The notes under the pieces are model-generated. The model saw only the letters and a list, made by a program, of their open reading frames with translations, did no database searches and was not told where the DNA came from. Positions 15,352 through 20,248 of a stretch of DNA of 64,000 nt are shown here, piece after piece. The stretch is from the IMG/VR virus record IMGVR_UViG_3300049259_000288, positions 1-64,000 of that record; one strand, written 5' to 3'. The DNA comes from a virus. The position numbers were made by a program, and so were the translations under genes. How positions within the stretch are numbered: the first letter of the stretch is position 1; each line of letters starts with the position of its first letter.

Positions 15352-15900
15352 CTACGCGACGGCGCCGGCGACGTTGTCGATGGGGAGGTACGGGGCCCAC
15401 GTCGGGTTGGCCTCGCGGATCCCCATGAGCAACCAGTACGTGCCCGTCGGGACGTAGGGCTTGAACGCGAGAACCCAGTCCATCTCGGCCAGCGTGTGAG
15501 CGGCCTTCCGCGCGTTGCACGGACGGCACGCGGCCACGACGTTGGTCCAGGTGTGCCGGCCACCCCGCGACCGCGGGTGAACATGGTCGACGGTGGTGCC
15601 GCGCCGCGGCGCCCACTGCCGTTCCCCGCGGTGGTTCTCGGGGATGCAGTAGGCGCACCGGTGCTCGTCACGCCGCAGGACCGCGGCGTTCGACAGCGCG
15701 ATGCGCGCGGTGTACGGCACCTGCACGTACTTCCGCAGGCGGATCACCTCGGGCACGGGCACCGAGGCGCGTGCTGAGTGGTAGGCGTCGTCACCGGCCT
15801 CGAGCACCTCGGCCTTCTCGGCCATGACGAGCACGACGGCCCGGCGGGTGTCGATGATCCGAAGCGGGGTGTAGTCAGCATTGATCAGCAGGGCCGCCAT
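15352..15900 (-). CDS. HNH endonuclease
   Basis: 182 aa. The start is fixed by AAGGAAAGGAGA before ATG. The N-terminal 75 residues (LLINADYTPLRIIDTRRAVV, AEKAEVLEA) match the McrA-like HNH type. The nuclease core is RCAYCIPENHRG..., TVDHVHPRSRGG, WTNVVAACRPCN, with H at VDH, N in NVVA and two CxxC pairs holding structural zinc. Free-standing HNH genes in phages are often homing endonucleases or packaging partners. It lies downstream of the tRNA array and shares its direction. Confidence 0.9.
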   Translation of the reverse strand: MAALLINADYTPLRIIDTRRAVVLVMAEKAEVLEAGDDAYHSARASVPVPEVIRLRKYVQVPYTARIALSNAAVLRRDEHRCAYCIPENHRGERQWAPRRGTTVDHVHPRSRGGRHTWTNVVAACRPCNARKAAHTLAEMDWVLAFKPYVPTGTYWLLMGIREANPTWAPYLPIDNVAGAVA

Positions 15901-15916
15901 CTGCGTCTCCTTTCCT

Positions 15917-16648
15917 TCATCGTTGGCGCGCCCTTGTTTGCGCATCCAGTCGTTGTTGTCGTTGGACCGGGTCGGCCCAAACCTTCCGCTGTGCCTCGGC
16001 CATGCGCGCGCGGGTCTCCTCGCTCACGACCCGCGCGGTGTTCATCTGCGCGATGGCTTCCCGCTGCGTCTCGGTGCGCTCGTAGCGCCCGACGCCAGGC
16101 GAGGGTCCGTTCCTGGCGTAGGTTGCACGCAGGGACGCAGCGATCTTGGACCGGGTCTCATCTGAGAGCCGTCGCCCGGTGTTCGACCTGGCGATCTTCG
16201 CGATGACTTCGGGCGCTCGTGGGCGGTCTTTGAGCGTCGCGCGTATCTTTTCGCGAACCACCGTGGGCATGGGCCCCTTGGGCTTGCCCCTTTGCCAGGC
16301 TGACATCTTCGCCTTTGTTGACACGGAGTGGTGATGGCCTGTCAGACCTTCGCCGCCATCCGTGTGATTCGTGAGTCGGGCTACAGCGCGGTAGTGCTGG
16401 ATCCAGTGGCGTTCGCGAGCGGCCCAGTCCTCGCGACCGTCTACGACCTCCACGAGCTGGATGATCGGCGGCGAGTTGTCTGCGAGACATCTTCTGATCC
16501 ACCGATCACGATGGGTGGAGGTTCGACCGGATCGCGCAGACCAAAGGTGGTAGGCGAGCCGGTCGCCCAGTGGCTTGACGGTCTTTCCGACGTACCGGAT
16601 TTCGTTGGAACGCTGGTCGATGAGCACATAGATGGACGTGGGTTGCAC
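15917..16648 (-). CDS. GIY-YIG homing endonuclease with NUMOD3 repeats
   Basis: 243 aa, GTG start after GGAGAT. N-terminal GIY-YIG domain: IYVLIDQRSNEIRYVGKTVK, conserved Arg in GDRLAYH and Glu in ARERHWIQHYRA. Several short DNA-binding NUMOD3-like repeats follow (SVSTKAKMS, VIAKIARSNTGRRLSDETR, VSEETRARMAEAQRK). Free-standing enzymes of this type mobilise themselves between phages. It sits at the end of the tRNA array with only about 35 bases between it and tRNA-Gln(CTG). Confidence 0.9.
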   Translation of the reverse strand: MQPTSIYVLIDQRSNEIRYVGKTVKPLGDRLAYHLWSARSGRTSTHRDRWIRRCLADNSPPIIQLVEVVDGREDWAARERHWIQHYRAVARLTNHTDGGEGLTGHHHSVSTKAKMSAWQRGKPKGPMPTVVREKIRATLKDRPRAPEVIAKIARSNTGRRLSDETRSKIAASLRATYARNGPSPGVGRYERTETQREAIAQMNTARVVSEETRARMAEAQRKVWADPVQRQQRLDAQTRARQR

Positions 16649-16683
16649 GATCTCCGACAGTAAACGGAGGGTGTGACGGAAAG

Positions 16684-16755
16684 CTCCGGGACGAGGACTT
16701 GAACCCCGTATTCGAGGTCCAGAACCTCGCGTGTTGCCGATTACACCATCCCGGA
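16684..16755 (-). tRNA. tRNA-Gln(CTG)
   Basis: Acceptor TCCGGGA/TCCCGGA, loop TTCTGGA in stem CGAGG/CCTCG, T arm loop TTCAAGT. No encoded CCA. Reads CAG. Last gene of the array in its direction of transcription. Confidence 0.88.
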
Positions 16756-16762
16756 ATGATGG

Positions 16763-16837
16763 TGGTCGGGAACCGGGGAGTCGAACCCCGCGCCTTCTGC
16801 CCCCCAGGCAGACGTGCTACCGCTGCACCAGTTCCCG
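16763..16837 (-). tRNA. tRNA-Pro(GGG)
   Basis: CCA encoded. Acceptor CGGGAAC/GTTCCCG; loop CTGGGGG in stem TCTGC/GCAGA; T loop TTCGACT. Reads CCC and CCT. Confidence 0.9.
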
Positions 16838-16844
16838 TTGTCGA

Positions 16845-16919
16845 TGGTCAGGGTGACACGAGTCGAACGTGCATCCTCCTGCCCCCAAAGCAGGCGCGCG
16901 GCCTTTGCGCTACACCCTG
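16845..16919 (-). tRNA. tRNA-Pro(TGG)
   Basis: CCA encoded. Acceptor CAGGGTG/CACCCTG; loop TTTGGGG in stem CCTGC/GCAGG. Reads CCA and, by wobble, CCG. Confidence 0.9.
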
Positions 16920-16924
16920 TTGCG

Positions 16925-16999
16925 TCTAGCTGGGGAGATTTGAACTCCCGACCTCCTCGTCCCGAACGAGGCGCGCTGACCAAGCTGCGCTACAGCTAG
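16925..16999 (-). tRNA. tRNA-Pro(CGG)
   Basis: No encoded CCA. Acceptor CTAGCTG/CAGCTAG; loop TTCGGGA in stem CCTCG/CGAGG. Reads CCG. With the two neighbours it gives a full proline set. Confidence 0.9.
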
Positions 17000-17000
17000 T

Positions 17001-17075
17001 TGGCGTCCCCGGCACGACTCGAACGTGCGCGCTGCGATTTAGAAGATCGCGGCTCTGCCGCTGAGCTACGGGGAC
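17001..17075 (-). tRNA. tRNA-Arg(TCT)
   Basis: CCA encoded. Acceptor GTCCCCG/CGGGGAC; loop CTTCTAA in stem GCGAT/ATCGC. Reads AGA. Confidence 0.9.
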
Positions 17076-17080
17076 TCGCG

Positions 17081-17153
17081 AGCCGGTGACAGGAGTCGAA
17101 CCTGCGCGTTCCGCATTACGAGGGCGGTGCTCAGCCACCCGAGCATCACCGGC
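17081..17153 (-). tRNA. tRNA-Thr(CGT)
   Basis: No encoded CCA. Acceptor GCCGGTG/CACCGGC; loop CTCGTAA; the anticodon stem CCGCC/TGCGG has a C.T mismatch next to the loop. Reads ACG. Confidence 0.8.
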
Positions 17154-17172
17154 GAGAACTACTAAATCGCGA

Positions 17173-17194
17173 AGAACTAGTAGAGAACTAGTAG
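17173..17194. repeat. Tandem 11-mer AGAACTAGTAG x2
   Basis: Two perfect head-to-tail copies of AGAACTAGTAG, with a diverged third (GAGAACTACTA) at 17154-17164, lie between tRNA-Thr(CGT) and tRNA-Leu(CAA). The AT-rich content contrasts with the GC-rich surroundings. Confidence 0.85.
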
Positions 17195-17198
17195 TTGG

Positions 17199-17274
17199 TG
17201 GTACCCGCGGCGCGAGTCGAACGCGCAAACACCTGATCTTGAGTCAGGCGGCTCGCCGGATGGCCTACGCGGGC
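17199..17274 (-). tRNA. tRNA-Leu(CAA), short variable region
   Basis: CCA encoded. Acceptor GCCCGCG/CGCGGGT; loop CTCAAGA in stem CCTGA/TCAGG; discriminator A. Only about five bases separate the anticodon and T stems, so the long variable arm normal for bacterial tRNA-Leu is absent. Reads TTG. Confidence 0.85.
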
Positions 17275-17279
17275 TTGCG

Positions 17280-17354
17280 TGTCCACGACAGGCGTCGAAC
17301 CTGCACGTTACGACGGTCTGAACGTCGCTCCTCTGCCAGTTGGGATACGTGGAC
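17280..17354 (-). tRNA. tRNA-Leu(CAG), short variable region
   Basis: No encoded CCA. Acceptor GTCCACG/CGTGGAC; loop TTCAGAC in stem CGACG/CGTCG; discriminator A. About six variable-region bases (TAACGT) instead of a long arm. Reads CTG. Confidence 0.85.
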
Positions 17355-17355
17355 G

Positions 17356-17432
17356 TGGTACTCGGGATGGGATTTGAACCCACACGCACCACGCTCTCGA
17401 CGTGGCGGCTTTGCCGATTTGCCTACCCGAGC
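17356..17432 (-). tRNA. tRNA-Leu(GAG), short variable region, C33
   Basis: CCA encoded. Acceptor GCTCGGG/CCCGAGT; stem CCACG/CGTGG is perfect around loop TCGAGAG, placing C rather than T at position 33. No long variable arm; discriminator A. Reads CTC and CTT. Confidence 0.82.
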
Positions 17433-17439
17433 TTGGTGC

Positions 17440-17513
17440 TGGTGGACCCGACGGGAGTTGAACCCGCAATCGTCTCCTTGCAGGGGAGGTGCTAGCCGTT
17501 CAGCTTCGAGCCC
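17440..17513 (-). tRNA. tRNA-Ala(TGC), C33
   Basis: CCA encoded. Acceptor GGGCTCG/CGGGTCC contains the G3.T70 pair, the main alanine identity element. Loop CCTGCAA has C33; stem CCTCC/GGAGA has a C27.A43 mismatch. Reading the loop one base later would give GCA (Cys), but that stem pairs worse and lacks Cys identity bases. Reads GCA and, by wobble, GCG. Confidence 0.8.
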
Positions 17514-17523
17514 GAGATGGTTG

Positions 17524-17604
17524 GTGCGGCTGCCCACGCTCGTCAGCGCGAAGCATCACGGCAGGGGCTCTCCCGATGCGCTCGGGCGCCTTTCTCAGCC
17601 GCAC
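17524..17604 (-). other. tRNA-like element without a canonical T loop
   Basis: An 81-base segment between two alanine tRNAs is closed by a perfect nine-base stem (GTGCGGCTG/CAGCCGCAC). Inside, on the minus strand, lies CCCG-AGCGCAT-CGGG, a four-pair stem with a seven-base loop that would show anticodon CGC and the same position-43 A as the alanine tRNAs. The D arm is too short and no TTCGA-type T loop exists. It could be a decayed tRNA-Ala(CGC) or another structured RNA. Confidence 0.5.
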
Positions 17605-17607
17605 CAG

Positions 17608-17679
17608 TGGAGCCACGGAGAATCGAACTCCGACCTTCGCCATGCCATGGCGGCGTGCTGCCACTATCACTATGGCCCC
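17608..17679 (-). tRNA. tRNA-Ala(GGC)
   Basis: No encoded CCA. Acceptor GGGGCCA/TGGCTCC has the G3.T70 alanine identity pair. Loop ATGGCAT in stem CCGCC/GGCGA, with the same C27.A43 mismatch as tRNA-Ala(TGC). Reads GCC and GCT. Confidence 0.85.
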
Positions 17680-17689
17680 GTAGAACGTG

Positions 17690-17732
17690 CTCGGCCCGGC
17701 TACGGATCCCTTGGGATTCCGACCGGGCCGAG
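17690..17732. other. Long near-perfect stem-loop within the tRNA array
   Basis: CTCGGCCCGG pairs with CCGGGCCGAG (ten pairs), and inside it CGGATCCC pairs with GGGATTCCG around a TT loop with one bulged T. It lies between tRNA-Ala(GGC) and the initiator tRNA. It may mark a processing or termination point, but no U run is present. Confidence 0.7.
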
Positions 17733-17748
17733 ACGCTTCTCTCGCAAA

Positions 17749-17827
17749 TGGTGGCAGGGAGAGGATTTGAACCTCCGACCTCCGGGTTATGGGCCCGGCG
17801 AGCACATCCAGGCTGCTCCACCCTGCG
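17749..17827 (-). tRNA. Initiator tRNA-fMet(CAT), C33
   Basis: CCA encoded. Initiator hallmarks: no pair between positions 1 and 72 (C opposite C), three G:C pairs at the end of the anticodon stem (GGG/CCC), and an A11:T24 pair in the D stem. The loop is CCCATAA, giving C33 where bacterial initiators have T33. Phage-encoded initiator tRNAs are uncommon. Confidence 0.88.
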
Positions 17828-17872
17828 TCGCTCTTGAGACGATACGCCTTGGCGCCGGCGTCGTCCAGTGTT

Positions 17873-17946
17873 TGGTACCGGTGCTCGGAGTCGAACCGAA
17901 GTCCGCGCGGGTATGGGCCGCACGTCGCACGCCTGTCATCACCGGC
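17873..17946 (-). tRNA. tRNA with anticodon CAT (elongator Met or Ile2), C33
   Basis: CCA encoded. Acceptor GCCGGTG/CACCGGT; loop CCCATAC in stem TGCGG/CCGCG, with C33. It lacks the initiator features, so it is either elongator methionine or an isoleucine tRNA whose C34 becomes lysidine to read ATA; the sequence alone does not settle which. Confidence 0.8.
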
Positions 17947-17947
17947 A

Positions 17948-17973
17948 TGAACCTTCTCGTCGATGTCGCCGAT
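17948..17973 (+). promoter_or_regulatory. Putative phage-sigma promoter, site A
   Basis: TGAA-N16-GCCGAT, followed after nine more bases by GTGAAGCTG, the start of a 40-codon membrane ORF. It reads against the tRNA array. Spacing is identical to the five other sites. Confidence 0.65.
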
Positions 17974-17982
17974 CGACGGGAT

Positions 17983-18105
17983 GTGAAGCTGAGCTCGCGT
18001 GCGGTCACCAACATCCTGACGATCATCGTGCTGATCGTGGCGCTGCTGCCGCTCGAGGTGTGGCTCCTCGACAACATCTTTCACTTCGGATACAGCGGCG
18101 ACTAG
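17983..18105 (+). CDS. Small single-pass membrane protein inside the tRNA array
   Basis: 40 aa, GTG start just after promoter site A, begins VKLSSRAVTNILTI. One strongly hydrophobic helix (about residues 9-28, TNILTIIVLIVALLPLEVWL) and a short polar tail. Codons are GC-biased like the real genes. An upstream in-frame ATG at 17947 overlaps the promoter's TGAA block and is unlikely. It is the only plus-strand gene in the array and is transcribed opposite to the tRNAs. Function unknown; a superinfection or membrane role is only a guess. Confidence 0.65.
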   Translation: MKLSSRAVTNILTIIVLIVALLPLEVWLLDNIFHFGYSGD

Positions 18106-18106
18106 A

Positions 18107-18180
18107 TGGGGTGACCGAGCGGAATTGAACCGCCATCACCAGGGCCACAACCTGGCGCTCTACCATTGAGCTACGGCCAC
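18107..18180 (-). tRNA. tRNA-His(GTG)
   Basis: CCA encoded. Acceptor GTGGCCG/CGGTCAC with discriminator C; loop TTGTGGC in stem CCAGG/CCTGG. The base before position 1 is T, so the extra G(-1) usual for histidine tRNA is not encoded. Reads CAC and CAT. Confidence 0.87.
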
Positions 18181-18182
18181 AG

Positions 18183-18255
18183 TAGGCGTGGGGGGAGTCG
18201 AACCCCCGCAACACAGCGTGTGGAGCTGCTGCTCTGGCCACTGAGCTACACGCCC
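18183..18255 (-). tRNA. tRNA-Val(CAC), C33
   Basis: No encoded CCA. Acceptor GGGCGTG/CACGCCT; stem GCAGC/GCTGT around loop TCCACAC gives C33. Discriminator A. Reads GTG. Confidence 0.82.
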
Positions 18256-18264
18256 GAGAACTGC

Positions 18265-18341
18265 TGGTGCCGGCAGCGGGGATCGAACCCGCGATGCTGT
18301 CCGCTTAAAAGGCGGCTGCCTTGCCACTCGGCCACACCGGC
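18265..18341 (-). tRNA. tRNA-Lys(TTT)
   Basis: CCA encoded. Acceptor GCCGGTG/TGCCGGC with wobble pairs at the base; loop CTTTTAA in stem GCCGC/GCGGA. Reads AAA and AAG. Confidence 0.83.
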
Positions 18342-18349
18342 ATCGTTTC

Positions 18350-18425
18350 TGGTACGCCATCAGGGAGTCGAACCCCGGACCCTCTCCTCATCAGGGAGAT
18401 GCTCTCACCACTGAGCTAATGGCGC
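18350..18425 (-). tRNA. tRNA-Ile(GAT)
   Basis: CCA encoded. Acceptor GCGCCAT/ATGGCGT; loop CTGATGA in stem TCTCC/GGAGA. Reads ATC and ATT. Confidence 0.9.
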
Positions 18426-18426
18426 T

Positions 18427-18502
18427 TGGTAGTCGCGACTGGATTTGAACCAGCGACCTCCTGCGTGTCGAGCAGGCGCTCTAGCCACTGAGCTACGCGA
18501 CC
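18427..18502 (-). tRNA. tRNA-Val(GAC), C33
   Basis: CCA encoded. Acceptor GGTCGCG/CGCGACT; stem CCTGC/GCAGG around loop TCGACAC gives C33. Reads GTC and GTT. Confidence 0.84.
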
Positions 18503-18503
18503 A

Positions 18504-18580
18504 TGGTGGAACCGACTGGCGTCGAACCAGCACCCTTCCGGGCTTCAACCGGACGCTCTCCCTGCCTGAGCTTCGGTTCC
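18504..18580 (-). tRNA. tRNA-Phe(GAA)
   Basis: CCA encoded. Acceptor GGAACCG/CGGTTCC; loop TTGAAGC in stem TCCGG/CCGGA. Reads TTC and TTT. Confidence 0.9.
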
Positions 18581-18584
18581 ATGA

Positions 18585-18636
18585 GGCGCTTGCCCCAGAG
18601 TCGCACTGGGTGAAACGGGCTCGAAGCCCAAGCGCC
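18585..18636 (-). other. Mini tRNA-like three-way junction RNA
   Basis: 52 bases between tRNA-Phe and tRNA-Thr. A perfect eight-pair outer stem (GGCGCTTG/CAAGCGCC) encloses GGGCT-TCG-AGCCC and CCCAG-TGCGACT-CTGGG. The second arm has the size of a T arm, and its loop TGCGACT differs by one base from the TTCGACT loop of several neighbours. It has no anticodon arm, so it is a deletion derivative of a tRNA or a separate small structured RNA. Confidence 0.55.
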
Positions 18637-18638
18637 AG

Positions 18639-18712
18639 AGCCGGTGACAGGAATCGAACCCGCGTCCTTCTGCTTACAGGGCAGGTGCTCAACCAACGTG
18701 AGCTACACCGGC
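18639..18712 (-). tRNA. tRNA-Thr(TGT), C33
   Basis: No encoded CCA. Acceptor GCCGGTG/CACCGGC, identical to tRNA-Thr(CGT); loop CCTGTAA (C33) in stem CCTGC/GCAGA with a C27.A43 mismatch. Reads ACA. Confidence 0.82.
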
Positions 18713-18716
18713 GAGA

Positions 18717-18791
18717 TGGAGCGGCTGACGCGAATCGAACGCGCATCACATGCTTGGAAGGCACGAGCTCTAGCCATTGAGCTACAACCGC
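18717..18791 (-). tRNA. tRNA-Gly(TCC)
   Basis: CCA encoded. Acceptor GCGGTTG/CAGCCGC, discriminator T; loop CTTCCAA in stem CGTGC/GCATG. Reads GGA and GGG. Confidence 0.88.
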
Positions 18792-18792
18792 A

Positions 18793-18869
18793 TGGAGTGT
18801 GTGACCGGGTTCGAACCGGCGACCTCGACGTTGGCAACGTCGCGCTCTGACCAACTGAGCTACACACAC
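18793..18869 (-). tRNA. tRNA-Gly(GCC)
   Basis: CCA encoded. Acceptor GTGTGTG/CACACAC, discriminator T; loop TTGCCAA in stem CGACG/CGTCG. Reads GGC and GGT. Confidence 0.9.
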
Positions 18870-18873
18870 GCGA

Positions 18874-18949
18874 TGGAGAGCGTGACCGGAATCGAACCGG
18901 TGAATGGACTGGGTTGCAACCAGCCGCCTTCCCACTTGGCTACACGCCC
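18874..18949 (-). tRNA. tRNA-Cys(GCA)
   Basis: CCA encoded. Acceptor GGGCGTG/CACGCTC, discriminator T as expected for cysteine identity; loop TTGCAAC in stem GCTGG/CCAGT. Reads TGC and TGT. Confidence 0.9.
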
Positions 18950-18953
18950 ACGG

Positions 18954-19028
18954 CCCCGAGACGAGGACTCGAACCCCGCTCCTTCCGCGTTAACAGCGCG
19001 GCGTCGTCGCCCGGACGACTCTCTCGGG
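18954..19028 (-). tRNA. tRNA-Asn(GTT)
   Basis: No encoded CCA. Acceptor CCCGAGA/TCTCGGG, discriminator G; loop CTGTTAA in stem CCGCG/CGCGG. Reads AAC and AAT. Confidence 0.9.
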
Positions 19029-19029
19029 T

Positions 19030-19105
19030 TGGTAGTCCGTACGAGATTCGAACTCGTGATCTTCTGGTTGAGAACCAGATGTGTTCACCCCTACACCAAC
19101 GGACC
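19030..19105 (-). tRNA. tRNA-Glu(CTC)
   Basis: CCA encoded. Acceptor GGTCCGT/ACGGACT; loop TTCTCAA in stem TCTGG/CCAGA. Reads GAG. The 100 bases between it and tRNA-Glu(TTC) hold no gene that I can support. Confidence 0.9.
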
Positions 19106-19206
19106 ATGTGCGCCGTTGACGACGTGCGCCGGCGCTGCGCTTGCCATCGAAGAGCACGGCCCTGTGCGGCCCGGAACCGTGTGGCATCTCGTCGATCGTC
19201 GCCGAG

Positions 19207-19279
19207 CACTCCGTACCGGATTCGAACCGGTGCCGTGACCTTGAAAGGGTCGTGTCCTTGGCCGCTAGACGAACGGAGC
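19207..19279 (-). tRNA. tRNA-Glu(TTC)
   Basis: No encoded CCA. Acceptor GCTCCGT/ACGGAGT; loop CTTTCAA in stem CGACC/GGTCA. Reads GAA and GAG. Confidence 0.88.
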
Positions 19280-19280
19280 A

Positions 19281-19366
19281 TGGCGGAAGGTGGAGGAATT
19301 GAACCCCTGCGCTTGCACGCACCACTGGCTTCGAACCAGCTCGCCTCACCGTCGGCGGCACCTTCC
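19281..19366 (-). tRNA. tRNA-Ser(CGA)
   Basis: 86 nt with CCA. Acceptor GGAAGGT/ACCTTCC, discriminator G; loop TTCGAAG in stem GCTGG/CCAGT; long variable arm of class II. Reads TCG. Confidence 0.9.
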
Positions 19367-19371
19367 TCGAG

Positions 19372-19459
19372 CGGAGCGAGTGAGATTCGAACTCACGGCG
19401 CATTGCTGCGCGCACGTCTTTCCAGAACGGCCCGTTCAGCCAGACTCCGGCATCGCTCC
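19372..19459 (-). tRNA. tRNA-Ser(GGA)
   Basis: No encoded CCA. Acceptor GGAGCGA/TCGCTCC, discriminator G; loop CTGGAAA; long variable arm (GCGCGCAGCAATGCGC). Reads TCC and TCT. Confidence 0.88.
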
Positions 19460-19463
19460 GAGA

Positions 19464-19553
19464 TGGCGGATCGTGGAGGGCTCGAACCCCCGCCAGTTCC
19501 TCACTGACGCCCCGCGCTTCAAACGCAGTTCGCCCCCACGGGCGGCACGATCC
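19464..19553 (-). tRNA. tRNA-Ser(TGA)
   Basis: 90 nt with CCA. Acceptor GGATCGT/ACGATCC, discriminator G; loop TTTGAAG in stem CTGCG/CGCGG; long variable arm. Reads TCA and TCG. Confidence 0.9.
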
Positions 19554-19557
19554 TCGA

Positions 19558-19648
19558 TGGCGGAGACGGTGGGATTTGAACCCACGGCGCATCACTGCGC
19601 GCACGACTTAGCAGGTCGGCCCGATGAACCAGACTCTGGCACGTCTCC
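19558..19648 (-). tRNA. tRNA-Ser(GCT)
   Basis: 91 nt with CCA. Acceptor GGAGACG/CGTCTCC, discriminator G; loop CTGCTAA in stem CCGAC/GTCGT; long variable arm similar to tRNA-Ser(GGA). Reads AGC and AGT. Confidence 0.9.
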
Positions 19649-19652
19649 GAGA

Positions 19653-19728
19653 TGGCGTCCTCGGCGCGACTCGAACGCGCGACCTGCGCGTTAGGAGCGC
19701 GCTGCTCTCGCCACTGAGCTACGAGGAC
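19653..19728 (-). tRNA. tRNA-Arg(CCT)
   Basis: CCA encoded. Acceptor GTCCTCG/CGAGGAC; loop CTCCTAA in stem GCGCG/CGCGC. Reads AGG. Confidence 0.91.
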
Positions 19729-19729
19729 G

Positions 19730-19806
19730 TGGAGCCGAAGTCGGGAATCGAACCCGAGGCCTCACCCGTACCAGGGGTGCGCTCTACCAAACTGAGCTAC
19801 GTCGGC
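19730..19806 (-). tRNA. tRNA-Thr(GGT)
   Basis: CCA encoded. Acceptor GCCGACG/CTTCGGC with one C.T mismatch at pair 6-67; loop CTGGTAC in stem CACCC/GGGTG. Reads ACC and ACT. Confidence 0.88.
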
Positions 19807-19807
19807 G

Positions 19808-19882
19808 TGGCGCCCACGACAGGACTCGAACCTGCAGCCTCGACCTCCGGAGGGTCGCGCTCTCCCATTGAGCTACGTGAGC
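19808..19882 (-). tRNA. tRNA-Arg(CCG)
   Basis: CCA encoded. Acceptor GCTCACG/CGTGGGC; loop CTCCGGA in stem CGACC/GGTCG. Reads CGG. Confidence 0.9.
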
Positions 19883-19909
19883 TACGTGCTACGTGAGCAT
19901 CGTGCATTG

Positions 19910-19981
19910 CGTCCCAGAGAGGGGTCGAACCTCCAACCTACGGCTCCGTAGACCGTCGCTCTTCCATTGAGCTACCGGGAC
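19910..19981 (-). tRNA. tRNA-Arg(ACG)
   Basis: No encoded CCA. Acceptor GTCCCGG/CTGGGAC; loop CTACGGA in stem ACGGT/GCCGT. The only tRNA here with A34, expected to become inosine by host TadA and then read CGT, CGC and CGA. Confidence 0.9.
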
Positions 19982-20020
19982 TCGCGGCGGGCGCTCTGCC
20001 ACAGAGCTTCGCCGTCCTCG

Positions 20021-20038
20021 GATGCTGCGCGCAGCATC
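20021..20038. repeat. 18-base perfect palindrome
   Basis: GATGCTGCGCGCAGCATC is perfectly self-complementary, in the spacer between tRNA-Arg(ACG) and a tRNA remnant. A second small hairpin, GCTCTG-CCA-CAGAGC, lies just left of it. Possible protein-binding site or cruciform; no function shown. Confidence 0.75.
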
Positions 20039-20045
20039 GTCATCG

Positions 20046-20070
20046 AACGGCGGCAGGAATTGAACCTGCG
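20046..20070 (-). pseudogene. Orphan T-arm fragment of a tRNA
   Basis: On the minus strand GCAGG-TTCAATT-CCTGC is a perfect five-pair T arm with a standard T loop, followed by a short 3' acceptor-like end. No 5' half exists, because tRNA-Asp begins 13 bases away. It looks like the 3' remnant of a deleted tRNA gene. Confidence 0.6.
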
Positions 20071-20082
20071 CCTCCCGCCTCG

Positions 20083-20158
20083 CGCGGCTGACGGGATTTG
20101 AACCCGCGATCTCTTCCTTGACAGGGAAGTGAGGACGACCAGACTCCTCCACAGCTGC
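20083..20158 (-). tRNA. tRNA-Asp(GTC)
   Basis: No encoded CCA. Acceptor GCAGCTG/CAGCCGC with one A.C mismatch at 3-70, discriminator G; loop CTGTCAA in stem CTTCC/GGAAG. Reads GAC and GAT. Confidence 0.85.
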
Positions 20159-20163
20159 TTGGG

Positions 20164-20238
20164 TGCGCGATCAGGGACTCGAACCCTGCCTATGTCGGTT
20201 TAAGAGACCGCTGGTCCAGCCATCTGACCAAATCGCGC
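20164..20238 (-). tRNA. tRNA-Lys(CTT)
   Basis: No exact CCA (CCC follows the discriminator A). Acceptor GCGCGAT/ATCGCGC; loop CTCTTAA in stem GCGGT/ACCGA. Reads AAG. Confidence 0.88.
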
Positions 20239-20248
20239 GTGAGGTGCG

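Noticed and set aside
17440-17513. tRNA-Cys(GCA) reading for this gene
   Set aside because: A one-base shift gives GCA, but the stem then has two mismatches. The G3.T70 pair and discriminator A fit alanine, and a good tRNA-Cys exists at 18874.
17086-17946. Long plus-strand frame through tRNA genes
   Set aside because: It translates tRNA sequences (repeated RRELNP-like strings) and only its last 40 codons, beyond promoter A, look like a gene.
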